Below are positions 10,961 to 25,439 of a stretch of 64,000 nucleotides of DNA, in pieces. Location: positions 70,635,521-70,699,520 of the forward strand of contig CANTUZ010000001.1 in NCBI GenBank assembly GCA_947846985.1, given 5' to 3'. This DNA comes from Fratercula arctica. Lineage: Eukaryota > Chordata > Aves > Charadriiformes > Alcidae. A program made the position numbers and the translations under genes. Numbering within the stretch: position 1 is the first letter of the stretch; each line of letters opens with the position of its first letter. The notes beneath the pieces are model-generated. The model was not told the DNA's origin and did no database searches. It saw only the letters and a program-made list of their open reading frames with translations.

Positions 10961-13900
10961 TCTTTACAGTAAGTAAAGACCTACTAAAATGTAGGTAGAA
11001 ATAGCAAAATCACTGCCCATCCAGATAATATAGCTCTAATTACGATTAAAAGTAAATATGGTATACTCTTATCTGTGTATCATAGTATATGCCAGAAATC
11101 ATATTCCATTTGTGACCAATACAAACAACAAGAGCTTTAGTAACTTTCACCTATCTCATTCTTCCATTGTGAGACAAAAAAATAATAAACTACTTAATCT
11201 AAAATGTTCCCCGTGAGAGCCCTGGTCTTATTCCTCCCTCAGGCAAGACTCACATTGGCTTCCAGTGGGAGCTTTGCCTGAGTAAAAGTACAACATAGGG
11301 ACATTACAAAAATAAATATATCACGTGTGAACAGTACTTGTGCTTGGTAGTCATTCCTTTTCTCTTTGGTAAGAAACACAGGCTAAACACTACATCTGCA
11401 ATGCTCCTCTCTCTCACTCCTTTCCTTTTGCTGTACGAGTAAAAAATTGAGATTCAAAACCAATTGTATTTGTTCCATTCGCTCAAGCGAAATAGAGACC
11501 TTCTGGGGATCAGTTCCGAGTCAAACTAGAAAACACGAGAAAATTTTGCTTTTGTTTGTTTTCATGTTAAATTATGTTACACCATTAAACAGGTTCATAC
11601 GTACAAAGGCAATGAAATTATTAATGACTTGTTTTACTGTTTGGAGATTTTGCTATGTCCACAGTTCATACAAAACTCATGTAGCACAGTTTCTGGGATG
11701 GTGAAAAATCCTACTGTAATGTAACAGAATGAGCCTTAAGGATTTGTAAGAATAAGCACTTTTATATTAAAAAGCAAATATTAATTCATCAGTAAGATTA
11801 CTTTTTTAATGTGACAATAAACCATGAAATCAACATCCTTCTGTCTCAATTACGCCTCATCTGTCTCTTTCTTAAACCTCTTTCTGAGTAAAAAAAAATT
11901 GCCTGGTTTTATGTTACGGCTTTCGGGTCCCATCACAGTCGCCTGTGCTCCTGCCGAAGCCACCTCCCCCTCTCCACACCTCATTCACAGGTGAGCTCGT
12001 GTGAAACCTTCATACAACGAAGGAGGGAAGGCTTGTTCGTCAAAGCAGATCTCATTAACAAGGCACCAGATTTAACTTTGGTGTCTGACAGAACCAAAGG
12101 CGTGCAGAGAGGCAGCTCTCTGGGGAAAGGAGAACAAAGTCACTGCTGCTTTTTAGTGAGGCACAGGACGAGCAGATAACCAATCCAAACTTTTCTTTAT
12201 TTATATTTAGAAGAGAAGCCGCTGCACCTCAAGACCACTAACGTCTGTAAGTAGTGCCAAGAGAGGTGTGACCTCAGCAGCTGCAGAGCAGCAGTTCACA
12301 ATTTACAGGCCAGCATTATGGTAAAACCACATGAAATACAAGTACCAAGCCACTCTCCATCTTGCCTTCCCCTGTACACGCACACACACACACATATTTT
12401 TTGCCAATTATTTCACAATTCCTTCAGCTTCCTCCCACGTAGGATTGCAATCTCTCAGAAGTATTTATTCCAGCATGTTTTGGGGGGCTGAAACCTAAAT
12501 GCTGCTGTTTTAACATGACCATTTTGCAAGCGGTAGCTTCTGGTGGTTCTTTTCTGCTCGACCAATACCCGGGGAGTGGGGGGGGTTGGATGTTTTCTTA
12601 CTTTTTGATGAGGAAATCACATTTTCCCAAGCAGCCTCTGACATCTCAGGGGCAGGCCAGAAGGAATGAGCTTCCCAAAAAACGTCCTGCACTTTCGTGA
12701 CTCACCACCATACAGGAACAGGTGCCTTTAATGGACTGTAACCATCGCATATAGAAACACAAATGGAGAGCTTTTGCTACTGAGGGCAGGGAATGTACTT
12801 CAGGAGCGAGCTCTGGCTTATGACGTGCCATGATTCATCATGGGCTGACACAAGACATCACTGCTCCCCGCCATTGCCCGGAGTCTCCTGTTGGGACAGG
12901 AGAACAGGCAATGAATGGTCTCCCCAGGCACTGCCATCATCAAAGGATGGAGACAGCTTCCCCAGGTGTTCCCTGCAGCAGCTGAGGAGCTGACGTACCA
13001 CGTACCAGAGGGACAGTCGCGTGTAGCTGTGTTTCCTAGAACACCGAGGCCCAGAGTGAGCCCACTGCCGTCGCCCACACCAGTGACGGTTCAGTCCTAC
13101 ACGGCACACACAGCTCCATCAGCTTCTGCTGGGTTGGACCTGCTTGCTTCAGCCCTGCCGCTCTCCCGGAACGCCCCGCTGGTTTGCTGGTAATCCTGCA
13201 AAATATTCACGCAGAATTTTACTTCCTGACTTGTTCCTCAAAAACCTCCTCTTCTCAGCGTAATTCAAGGTCAGGAAAGAAGTCAGGCATCACCGAGCTG
13301 AAGACCTGGAGGGCCCATTATGATGATCTAGCCTTGCTTCCCAGGAAAACACAGGCCATAACGTTTCATCAAGGGATTCCTTTATCAAAGGCTAATAACT
13401 CGATGAAGAGAAGTCTAACCTTTTATTAAAGCACCCATTCTTGATTTAAAGATACAGAGCCTTGAAGAATTTACCACAGCTCTTGGACTGCTATTTGCTA
13501 AATATTCTGCCCCAGGGCTTCACTTTGAATGGTATCAAAGCCAACTGCAAAAACAAACAGAAAAAAAAGAAACCTCAAAACCTGAACATGGAATATGTGC
13601 ACTGAAAGAAGGGGGGGGAATTATGGGGAAACTTTGCATTTTAGGAGAGTTTCTGCTCTTAATTTGATGAAAGTATATGTAGACAGTATTTGCTAGTCTG
13701 AAATAGAATAGGCTGTGATCTTGTTCACTAGACATGCAAACCCACAAACGAAATGCAAAAGGAAACATTGCAACAAGTACTGCTGAAATGCAGACCCTGT
13801 GGTGGTCCTTTCACATTTGCGTCAAGCTCACATTCATAATAATGTGACTCTCAGATTTCCTTTGATTTAAGACTAGGAACCAGCAGCATGTGTGGATGTT

Positions 13901-16900
13901 TCTTAAAATGAAATCCAGGCTACACAACTGTCTGGATATGGATTATTAGCTTGAAATCTCCTGTACTATAAGGAATTACAAATCAGTAGAGGTGTATTGA
14001 GAGTGTCTCCTAGGGCCATTTATGCAACTCCTGACAGTGTGAGTTTCTACTGATTTGATTTTCTGTAGTGATTTTTCCAACACCTGTATTACAAATCAGC
14101 TGTAAGAAGCTAAGGTTAACATATGTCAAGAACTATTACTTAATAGCATGTATGCCTGCATGTAGTTTAAAATAATGGAGAACCCAATCCTACAGACACG
14201 GATGTTTCTTTTTCTTTTTTTTTTTTTTTTCCTGTTCCCCAGAAAAGAATTTCTCATTCCCACAGTGCTACGGACAGCTTCTGATTTACAAATCCCTCCA
14301 GGTAAAGCAGAGAGAGGGGGCATTGAAAAGCAGCTGGGGTAAAGGCACCCATCTTTGAAAGATTGCCTTGAGAGATATGCCCAGCCCTCTCACTGCTAGC
14401 ATGCTTCTCAAAAAGTACTAAAAGAAAGCTTTTGCTGCTACGGCTAGTCAAGGATTTAGGCATTTAGAAACACCATTTTAGGTGCCTGGTCCCAAAAAAA
14501 GAGTACAAAACCCTGTGTCAGGCCCCAGGCCACCCTATGCACTATGTGGAGAGATCTGGATAACTTGAATGAACAATTGAGAAACCTTCACTTGAGGGAA
14601 GAGCTCCCGGATCCAGGCAAGTAGCAGTGCCTGAGCAGGGCAATAAACTCCAGTCCCTTCTAAAGCACCAGCACCCGATGCAGGGCCTCAGACGAGCCCT
14701 TCCACCCGGATAGATCTAAGCAAAGTATGTTCCTGCAAGCATTTTTCAGGGTGGTGAGCAAACCTTTCAGGAAACGAGTGAGCCAGGAGGCAATAGTTCC
14801 AGTATTTATTTATTTTTTTGCAGGTCAATATAGCGGATTGTTTGTTACAACCTGGAAGCAAGCCTTTCTTAACATAAACAGGCCCTCTCTCATGAAGAGA
14901 CCCTACTCCCAGCTGCACGTTGTGACCAAGTACTTATTTGTAATACCAGTGTTGGAAAAATTACTACAGCAAATCAAATCAGTAGAAACGCACACTCCCA
15001 AGAGAGGCTCCGCAGTCCCAGCACCACCCACAGTGCACCCTCTGCCAACGGCCTGGGATATGTGCCACCACAGCGTCTGTGCTCCATCCTTACTTCCGTC
15101 CTTGCACATCCCATACTGGCGGCAGTCAGAAAAAAATTCATTAGGCTAAATAGTCCTTTGATATCATCAATAGAGTAGTTCTTACTGGCATCCTAAGCTC
15201 ACCGATAAGCTGAAAAGAGAGGAAGTGATAAAAGTTTTTTAAACTTCAAGGACACAAAACAATAAACAAGGTATCATCTGTTTTGGCAAGTGGCTGCAAA
15301 CTGGACTCAGCCGATCTGGACCCAGTGGATTGTTTTTATAGCTCTCTTCATGATGCTGCATGCAGTAAAAGCTTCAAAAAGGTTTAAATGGAGCAGACAT
15401 CATTTGTTATTGCTTCACCAGGACATAAATTTTGACTAGGGAGGGATTTAAAGATCTAGGCTTAGGTCCTGTTATCAAGCTTGGACTAATAGTTTCTAAT
15501 CAAAACAAGATGAGGTATCCTCTGCTGTGTGTTAAGTTGTTTGAGTTAAAACACTGCACAAGTGGAGGATTTAAGCTTAAACTCAGTGAACGCGGTGTAC
15601 ACCAAAAATTTACTTTGTCTTGTCTTGCTGCTTTAGGAGACTCTCAGAAAACTCCTCGTGGTCATCCAGACAAAGCCACAAGAAGAGGATAAAGCTATAT
15701 TGTCTGCCTCAAAGCATAAGATAGGGGTAAATCGATACCCATTTCACATGCTTTCATAAAGCTCCTGTGAAAGCATGAACAGGTGCTTTGAGAAGATGGA
15801 AGGCCATTGGAACCCTGAAAGTTATCCAAAATTCACTTTTGATTATACGTTTATTGTGCCTGTGTTCTGAAAATTTTACACTAAAGAAACAGAAGTGACC
15901 CAACTGGGTCTGCTTCCTCAGCTCAGCTATTCTATTCACCTTTCCATTTGCCTTGCAAGTGCCAATTTAAAACATGTGGGTCAGCCACAACTGGCTCATA
16001 ATGGAGAGAAGAGATGACATTCAGATTACATTGCATTTATTAAAGTAATAAAAAGACACCATGAACTAGTGTCTTCCTAATTTTAAGTAGTGTTGCAAAT
16101 TGTTCACCATCCTGGTTGCCCTCTCTAAAGTTAACTGGACGGATCCTAATATCTCTACTGCTCCTTTTCAAGTAAGAGTACAGCAACAAATGCTTTGTGG
16201 ATTTCAGCACAACGTATCACAACCTCAGCACTAAATCTTCTCAGTGCCACTTTCCCAGGTAATATTCTTCAGGTTACATCCTGAACTTCACCCAGTCAAC
16301 TTCTAATTCACTCCCAACCTTCTAACTTTGAGAATTTACTCATTTGCAATATCACATACTGATATGAAAGACACCTTGGTTTATCTAGTCAACACAGCAA
16401 AACAGCACTAGAGTACAAAGTAGGCTCAAAAAACAAGAAACGCTTGAAAGCCAATTCCTTTTTTGGCTTCAAGGATGTTTGGGGGTCTAGCTCTAGAAAA
16501 AAGGACTTTGCAAACAGGGCTCCTATACAAAAAACCCACAGCCTACAAGACCTGCATGGGAGAGACACCTCCAGCTGCAAACTCCAAGAAAGCTTTCCGC
16601 ACTGAGTTGTAACAGGATAGGGAGTGGGATAATCTATGTAACTGAGGCGCGTTTGAGTGCCCAGCTCCCCTGACAGCCCTGGAGGTCACTGTCTAATCCT
16701 ACATGAATCATTTGTGAGTTTCCAAGGAGCAATCCACATGAGCAAGGAAGCATAGCCAGAAAATGCAGCGTCTCACCATCAGAGCATTTAGTACATACAG
16801 GCAAACACATATATGGTGAAATAGTTGTGGGTCTTTTGACACGAAAGGCACAAATTGTCTTTGCTTGTGTTACAACTCCATGCATCAAGCTGAGCTCAGC

Positions 16901-17739
16901 GGGCTGGAAGGGATACACCTCCTGCTAAATATCAAGGGGAGCTCCACCTTCACTGTGCTGCACATGCTTTCACATCTGGGCACGTCTTATAGGCATACTG
17001 TGGAATTCCAGATGACCCTGCATTACCACCCTTCACTGCACCTTGGAGGTATTCCCAGAAAACTAGACTTTAAGGATGATCTGAATGACTACAAAGTGGT
17101 AATAATAAGAAACCTTGTGGATCGGCACGGAAAAGCTCTTACCGTGGAGACTGTATGGGTAAGGTGGGCAAATCATGGCAAAACTACTAATACATGAAAA
17201 GGAAGCCACAAATAGCTTGAGGATGGCATAAAAGCAGACAGATAGCAAAAAAGAAGCATTAAAAAGGCCTTTTTAAAATAAGGGCAAGACCTTTCTTCTT
17301 GACGTGGTAGAAAAAAGGGATTCAGGAAGGTGAGATAAGGTCAGGTTACTGGATAATGCAGACTTCCTGGGTAGCAAGGTATCTGCCAAATGAAGTGAGA
17401 CATAATGAATGTTAGAGAAGCCAGAGAGGAGGTGGTTACAGTAATTAAGGTCTGAGGTGAAGAGCTCAGAACCAACTGCCTAAAAAATATTGCAGACAGC
17501 TCAACAAAGACATCTGCTCAGGCTACAGCTGCAATCCAAACAGCTAACAAGATGTTCGGCTACTCAGTGAATGAGATGGTGAATAATGCAGAAAATATCC
17601 TCCCTTTATACCAATCAGTGCTGAATTCTCCTCTCGCATACTGTCCATGCCCCTCCCCAAGCTCTAGTAGATCCTGCAGAAACAAGCGGAGGTCAGAGCG
17701 TAAGAATGAGAATAAGCGAGTGGGGAGTGGAGGCAGAGG
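10961..17739. other. intergenic, unique sequence with small microsatellites
   Basis: No gene recognised. Visible simple repeats are a (CA)n run near 12376-12394, a G8 near 12577, a G9 near 13609 and a long T tract near 14210-14231. Open frames up to 140 codons (for example 14727-15149 plus, 16865-17197 plus) have no domain and mostly overlap antisense frames. Confidence 0.5.
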
Positions 17740-18262
17740 CAGGGACTATCACAGGAAGCGATTGAAAAGAATGAGGTTTGTTTATCTCAGAAAGGAGAGA
17801 GATAAGAAGGGACACAGTAAGATAAAATACCAAATACTCTAAAGAAGTAGTATCTGACACTTCTCTTTGCCTTGCTGCGTAACAGAAGAATAAAGGAACA
17901 TTCAATGAAATGAAGAGCTCATGTATTCAAAGCTGATCAAAGGAAATTCTCTTTCACGTAATGTGTAATTGGACAGTGGACGATATCTCCACAGGAAGCA
18001 CTGAGGTCAAGAACTGTGGAGGACTCAAAGAAGGATTGGACGGCTATATGGATCACAGGAATATCCACTCTGAACAATTATGCTAAACTTTGGAAGAAGT
18101 ATAAAGACAGGCTTTCAGAGTTTAAGCCAGTACCTGACTACAGGAGAATTAAAATTAGCTTTCTATAGGGGTAGATTATCTCACATCTTTCTCTGAGGTC
18201 CTCCTATCTTCTTTGCAAGCAATTGATGCTGTTCTCTTTAAGGTCAGATCATCGGTCTACAT
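17740..18262 (+). mobile_element. ancient CR1/L3-type LINE relic, sense, 3' end
   Basis: Diverged but ordered blocks of the ancestral amniote CR1 3' region are visible: GAAAGGAGAGAGATAAG, AAAGGAAATTCTCTTTCACG, GTGTAATTGGACAGTGGA, CTCAAAGAAGGATTGGA, TATATGGATCACAGGAATATCC, TTTAAGCCAGTACCTGA, then a TATCTCACAT...TTCTCTGAGG stretch. These follow the order of the 3' ORF/UTR known from turtle and crocodile CR1 copies. It lacks the avian TTCTATG tail, so it belongs to an older subfamily than the copies at 5.6, 7.7, 26.3 and 27 kb. Confidence 0.6.
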
Positions 18263-19689
18263 GAAAGACACAATTTCTGTTTTCCCACTTCCACATCAGC
18301 TTCAGAGGCACTGGAAAGCTCTGTCTAGCTGCAACAACGTCAGCAACTTCAAACCTGCATCTTCCCACCAGCGACACGCCTATGGCACCGCCTGTGGTAA
18401 ATCAACGCAAGGCATTTCTGTCACAACACAATTTCCTCTAACACAGGGTGGCTAGGGCAGCGGAGCTGCAGCCACGTAGACAGGGAGTGACAAGAGTTCG
18501 CTCCCTTCCTCACCTCACCCCAGAGTCAAGCTCGGTCTTGCCGGCTCCTTTCCACTGCCTTGCACTCCCTTCTACAGAAAGGGCAAGGCCTGATCACGAC
18601 CTAAGCTTAATCCACAGGAAGCAGCTCTCTGCTAGGAGGCTTGTGCAGATGAACCTCCTATTTCCCGACAATATACCCCTAAGAACGAACCTTCTCTAAT
18701 AGAAGCGACATACTGCCTTCTCTGGCCATGGCGCTAAACGAAAGGATCCCAGACTTTCTGTCAAGGTCCGTATAATTAACCCAAACGCTCAAAACCTTAT
18801 CTACCAGTTCCAGGACCTCAGGGCCAGGCAGGAGATACGGGCTCCATCCAGTTCAGCCCAGCTGCAGTGGCAGCGGCTCCGAATCTGCACCACGGCACAT
18901 GTCAGTAAATTTACGTCACGTGCCCCTCTGATGCCTACACAACCAAGCAGATCTTCTGCAGAGTTCTGGTAGGCTCAGGTGCCTGAAACCTGTTTAATAG
19001 CGGTTTAAATGCTTACATCCCATTTTGCAGGTACACATGCTTCCAGTTTTCCCCTCCTTCCCTAGCCTTGTAAACTACCTGCTGACCTCAAATTCGGCCT
19101 GTTGCTGTCCCACCTTCTCCTACGCAGCAGCCCAACAACTTTTCTCTGTCTTAACTAAACCTGAAGCTAGCTTATTTTCACATGGCGTGATCCTGAACAG
19201 GATCAAGAGGGCAGGGCAACATTTACCTTCCCCCTCCCCTTTTTTTCCTCTTTGGATGTGGGCTGGGAGGACCCACATTCATCATGGCTTGCGCGCAGGG
19301 GTTGATCTTTCTATTAGCAGACCGATACAGTTTAGGAACCTGCCCAAACTGAATCCAAATGAAAACAAGCCCTAAACCACTGGGGAGGGATTCTTCCCCT
19401 AAACCATTTTGCTATTTTCATCTGGGCCTTTACTGTCCTCCTGCGTGTTCCACAGGACAGTTCCATATACTGCAATTGTGCGTCACTCACTTGACTGAGT
19501 CGCGTGTTCCTGAAGCTGTATGCACCCTTAGCTAACTCAGTGAAGTCAGAAGGTAACCACCTTTTTTCTTTGTGCAGCACTTTGTGAGGTTTCTGCTCTC
19601 TCCTCAGCACCACTTCCTTAATTTTTATAATCTCATAGCACCATGAGTATTGTCTGGTGACTGTACTGATCATTACTATAATTTTTAAA
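18263..19689. other. intergenic, no gene seen
   Basis: Unique, moderately GC-rich sequence between two old LINE relics. There are open frames of about 80-116 codons on both strands, but none shows a domain or splice-supported structure. Confidence 0.5.
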
Positions 19690-20180
19690 TCTCTTTAAGG
19701 TCTCTTTGACCCCTCAGAATGAGCCTCTTAACTTTGCCTCAGAACCGAAATCATTGAAACCATTAGGGTTTAGTTGCTTTATAATGCACCTTTCTCCAAA
19801 CATAACCTTCCTGAGACAGTGACCCATGCTCCATGCGGTATTCTGGAGGGGCCTAATAACCATCTTCCAGAGGACTCTATTGCCTCTTTCGTGGTGCATT
19901 ATGTGCTCACTGTTCCATCGGTCTAGTGTCTTGTTTGCCTTTTTTATTGCAGCTGTGCACTGAAGTGACGGTTTCTATGATTTTTTTCCACAGTAACCCC
20001 TTTCTCTCTCCGATCAGCGTGCTGGATGTAACACCCATTTCCTACATTTGCTCTTTGTTCCCAGACTAATTACTTTTCATTTTCTATACCAAGCAGCATT
20101 TGCCATCTGCTGGCTCGTCAACTAAATGATCCAAATCCCTTTTGAATCCACTTGCATTGTTCCTTATCGCTTCTCTGTGC
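19690..20180 (-). mobile_element. ancient CR1/L3-type LINE relic, antisense, internal ORF2 part
   Basis: The + strand carries the antisense of the old CR1 ORF2 region. The ordered blocks are CTTGTTTGCCTTTTTTATTG, GCAGCTGTGCACTGAAGTGA, ATTACTTTTCATTTTCTA, GCATTTGCCATCTGCTGG and AAATGATCCAAATCCC. Multiple stops and indels make it a dead copy. It covers a different part of the element from the relic at 17.7 kb and has the opposite orientation, so the two probably do not come from one insertion. Confidence 0.55.
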
Positions 20181-23100
20181 TTCCAGTTTTACCATGCAAC
20201 CAGCGGAGATTTCACACACACAGAGCTCAGCTGAGGCACGGGAGCAGAGACACGAGAATCCATGGGATCTTCTCACACCTTGGGCAGAGCATCCCACCTG
20301 GATTTGCCACTTTGGCAAAAATTAGGCTCACATATGCTTCAGGCTGCTTGAGATAAAGGATGGCTTTAAGCCCAGGCCCTGCGCTGGAGGACAGTGCAAG
20401 GCCAGTGTCTTACAGCAGGGATCCCAAAGATTGCGGGTGGGCTGCTACAGCCTTCAGAGACCCCCATCTGGTGTGTCCACACCAAGATTCAGCACACACT
20501 GCACTCCCCACCCCACAGCTCTCACTACTAGTACTGGAAGGAGAGGCACATGCCACATCTCCTCCTTGCACCGTGTCCTGTTTGTCTGTGTGTGTGTCTG
20601 CACATGGGGAAAGGGGAAAAGGAAAGAGGAGCACGGAAAAAAGCTGAGACTTCACCCATACAGAAACCAGCATCACTGTAGTCCAATAGGCAAAAATATA
20701 AATTTCCTCTCAGCCCTGCAGTGCAATTTCTGAAAATCCCACACAAAGAACTTGTTCTGAGTCCCCTCAGGAAATGTCCCATGCATGGAAGGCCAGATGT
20801 GTAGGGAAGAAGCAGGGGTCAGCTGGGGACACACACTCTTTTCCCAGCTCTGAGCACCAGAAGATAAGCGCCAATGCCTTTAAAGCAGGATTTATGGGCA
20901 AGCCTTATGCTGCGCTGATGCATGTGCCACATGGCATTCTCCTGGAAACTCTTTTCTGCCTTAGCAACAGCAAGCCTGACTTGCTGGTCTATTGCCCTCA
21001 CTTTATTTTGTTTGTCATGTAAGGCAAAAATTGTCTCAGATTACCCAGAGTGAGCAATCTTTTGGATGATCTTTTCCGGTCTTCCCTTGAAAGCATTGCA
21101 TGCACGTGAGGCATTATCAGTTGCCTATCCAAGATATATTCAGGTAAGAGAAGAACTAGACAATTTGTGCATTTTCTTGCAAATTTTCTGATCATTTATT
21201 TATGTGGAAAATGACCACAGAGTGGTCAGTTCAGAAAGTTAAGGTTTTGAAGCTGTTTTATGGTCCACATGTAAAAAGATCTATTTTTTCTTTAAAGTGC
21301 ATTGACTTTTCTGAAAGCCAAGTTCAGATAGACTAGGCTTGACTTCAAACAACGTTTTCTGCTCCCATTTATCGTGTTTTTACATGGTGATTTGAGTTAG
21401 GAGTGCAAAACATGGATAAATCTTTAATAAGCTACAAACATCAGAGGAAATAATTTGTGCTATGCCTTTCTCGGGCAGGAAACCAGCATACCCAGTCTAA
21501 CTAACTTGCCTTTGGCTATAATTGCGATTGGAGATACTACATTTTATCCCAGACTTTCCACACACTTAAAATCAGCTGGAGTTCTAGGTGCTCAGCATTT
21601 CTGAAAAACAATTTTTACCTCTATTTGAGCATTGAAAAATCAGCATTTGCTCCATGATACACTCATATCTTCTGTTCTGCTAGGACAAAGTAGTAGGAAA
21701 AAAGAGTTTTTTTAATTCATGGCAGTATTGTGTTACTCTTTTTTAATACGTAAGTCAGAGGAGTTCATCACAGGCATGAGTGGAAAGATTTTTCATAGTT
21801 CTCCACTTAGTCTCAGGTGTCTAAGAAGAGAATGAAGCTCCAAGCCAAATTTCATCTAGTTTCATGAGTGAAGAGTTTGCATTCTGGGAGAACAGAATGA
21901 GACAATATTCAGTCTTTTAACAATAAAACTCCTGCAATCTCGTTTAGACCTGTTCCCATACATTGCAGCTGTATGATTTGTGCAGCCTCATAGAACTGCC
22001 TGGAATTCAGGAGTGTGATTTGAGCATGCATCTGTAGTATTATTCAATTCAGTGGAACTTTTGAAAACCTCCTCCACCACAACATTTAGGCATAGCCTGG
22101 CCCCTCAATCTTGCTTTCCCTTCTGGCAAATTTGGATCCAGTGAAAGTAAGACAGGAATCTTGTAAAAAGGGAAGGACTCTACTGTTCCCCCAATGAAAG
22201 TATGATCTTCCCTATCTCATCATCTGAAGCAATTGAAATTGTCTCCAAGAGCAGAGGCCTCTACCTACATGCAAAAAAGCCCCATGCGTTGATCAGTCTC
22301 TTCCTCTGGCTCACAAACATCCTCCAGATCTTTTCCTACCTGTAGCTTCAGCACAAACTTTTTTCTTTTCTACTACTTTCTGCTACTAGCTGGGTTGTAA
22401 TGTTCGTGCCATTTCATCCTGCTGACAGCTGTCCTCTTTTCCCCATGTTACCATCCACATTCTACTTGTTTATCCCTTCCTTAGGTGTTGTGGCAATTCT
22501 GTCTCTCTCTGGGACTCCACACTGGCCTGACCAATTCAAGACACTCCTTTCTCAGGAGCTATCAGTGGGTTCCCAGCAGCCCAGAACAGCCAAAGGATTA
22601 ATTCCGTAGTGCCCTTGATCCCAAAGAATTATAGCCCTTTAATGTGCCTGTGATGCACCAAGACTTGCGGGATTCACAGGAGCGTCCAGAGTTGAGTCTG
22701 AAGATGTTGTCTTACTTACCAAGTTTTTCTCATTTCAGACTCATTAATTTCTCCCACAGCACATTTCCCAGGTAGCCATTATATGTGATACTTGGATTTG
22801 TAGCATGCTTGGATTTGTAGCAAAGACATTTGTTTTGTCTTATCCAATTGTTTCTTTTCTCCATAACCCTTTCTATTCCTGTATCTTTTGCAAATAAAAC
22901 AGAGACAGGTTCTGATCCTGTAGCCCATAATCTGACCTCATGTAAGAAGACTGTGATGCATGGCAGAAAAGTGAGAAGGATATAAGACACTGACTTTTAT
23001 GAGTAAGATTCATCTTAGTTAATATCAAGCATTCCAGAGCACAGACCTTTACATACGAGCTAGTCACCCTAGGGTCTCTTTATAGTCAGTGGAGACAGGT

Positions 23101-25439
23101 ACATCCAAGGCTAGCTCAGCTGTAGGTATCTAAATTAGGAGAAATCAATTCAATCCTTCATTCCCGGTTCCAATTGCATCTTCTGTGTCAGCATTCACTA
23201 AATCCACTGCATCCACTTCACTGATGTCAACAGCATTTTTCAACACTTGCATTCTTGGACATACCACATGACACATCATGCAAAAATATGCCAAAGTGCA
23301 GCTCTGTCTTCTAAATTACTTCAAGATCCTTCCTGGCTCTTAAATAGAAGTTGCAATAGAATCTCTCTAATTTCTTTTTCCAGATATGGCACTCACCATT
23401 ACTCAGGTACCTTGAACCCTGAAAGACAGAACAAATGTACTGATTAATTTCCAACACTGACATGCTGAGCTTTTCTATGGCTTTACAGAGGAAGAACCCC
23501 AGCAGTAACACCTTGCTGTCTGTGCACGCAGAACAGAATATGTAAGCCTGTTTGAATGCTGCCAATGGCACCCATTAAATCCCTGATCATAGTGAAAAAA
23601 AACCAACCAACCAACAAACAAGCCCTTGGCAGCACTGAATGGAAGTAAAATGTATGGATTTCCATATAACTGAGATCTCAGACAATTCTGAGGAGAAGGA
23701 AGACACTGACTCCAAGCAGACAAAGGGAAAAAAAGAACTGGGGGTAACTGACCTTGTAACAGAAAAATCCCTCCCCTGTCGTAACACAAATACAGACTAC
23801 CCAGAGTTTACAGCAGAGAACTAACATTTCAGAGAGTAAGAACTCTCCTCCCATGCAACCTGCAAACGGGCCAACAAGGGTCTGCAAAGTCCTGCAGTCA
23901 GCAGGGGGTGCATATGCTTGGTCACTGTGAAGAGAGATCCACGTTTCTGAATATAGAGAAATTGGGGAGTCAAGTGAGAGACACAGCTTTATTATAGTGA
24001 TCCAATATGCCTACCTAGTGTTTTGTTGTTGGTTTGGGGTTTTTTCCGGTCGCCGAACAGTGACTTTGTTGTTTTGAATAGACCAACCTGTGTTGTAGCA
24101 AGCACCTGCTTTTGGCAAAACTCTGTAAGAACATCTGTGTCCAACAACGCTCCAAGCTCACCTGGAAATGATGAAGAAACTATAATAAGGAACAGAGCAA
24201 CGGAAATCAAGGACTCCGCCTCAACTTCTCTTTGAAGTGGAGAGGCAGAACTTATAATCAATAAATGAATATTAGCCTAGGAAGACTATGAAAATAAAAG
24301 GTCAAGAGCATAAAGGCACCCATTATATTCTATCTATATATAGACAGTATATTATTACCTAACAATATCTTTGAGTACTGAGTCATGGTTTCAGATTCAT
24401 TGCAAACGGGGCTGCAGGTGGCAATCCACTCATGTATAGCTGCTCTTCACAAAACCAATTTTGCATTGAGGGAGCTGCTGAAATGGAGATGCCAGAGCAC
24501 TACCAGGGTGATGTAGAAATCTTTGCAGATGTGCAATTTTCATCTAAATTAAGTTCCACTGCAGTGTCCTAGACTGCTTCAGCACAAAATTAGCCAAAAT
24601 AAAACTTATTTTTATGTAGTCTTCCCAGTTCCAAGGGCAGGTGCAGCCCTGACGCATGACTGGGGGAGGACTCTTCACTATTCAGCTGCGACCACAGAAT
24701 CTGCACCAGTTGAGTGTTGCACCCATCAATGGAAATGGGCAAGGGGAGGAGAGGACTGAGGGATCTTTAGACTCTTCAGTAAGCCCACACTTTGTGCAAA
24801 ATAGGCCTGATGCATTGGTCCATTCTGGCCACTTTTGCACCACCCCAAAATGGCTACTGGGGAGTAAAGTAGGCTGATAAAATAAAGCCACTCGAACAAG
24901 CTCACGTGCCAGCATTTTTGCTTTTAGTAGTTGGACAGTGTGAAGACACAGGAGAAGTATCCATTGATGACAACGTTCCCTCCAATCACTGGTCTTGTGG
25001 ACTGCAGCAGTAACGTAACAGCCATATGGCTCCATCATTAGCAAAATGCCAAAACTGTTGGCTCCGATTCTTTTCCAACAGCCTTTCCAATTTCTTGGCC
25101 TTTCATAATTGCTTTGCTTCCCGCCCTTTTTTACCTAGATCTTTGCTCTTGTCTTGAGAGTGCCCTCCGTGCAAAGACCCCGAGTCATTCCCCCTAATGC
25201 CAGGCCCAAACATAGACTGCTGCTCTCTGCAAGTTTTGATCTTATGTTGTTTTATCCTTCCAGAACAGTTCTTAGTAACATACTCAGAAAAAGAAAAAAA
25301 AAAAAAAGATTGTTTGCAAGTGTAGATTATCCTGCAGAGGTTTCTTTTCTTCTGTGATGTTTCAAAATCATGCAAGAGAGACAGGGATTTCTATCCCTCG
25401 CTAGAAATCTTCCTTAGCTTCTTTCACTCTTGAAGGAGC
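20181..25439. other. intergenic, no gene seen
   Basis: Unique sequence. Small features are a GT-rich run near 20580-20600, a 17-bp tandem duplication at 22791-22824 and an A/C-rich (CCAA)n string near 23597-23622. Open frames reach about 120 codons, with no recognisable motif. Confidence 0.5.
22791..22824. repeat. 17-bp tandem duplication
   Basis: CTTGGATTTGTAGCATG is followed directly by a second copy that differs only in its last two bases. It looks like a slippage or short tandem duplication event. Confidence 0.8.

Noticed and set aside
16865..17197. 110-codon plus-strand frame as a small gene
   Set aside because: No domain, no CpG or promoter context, and no flanking splice pattern.
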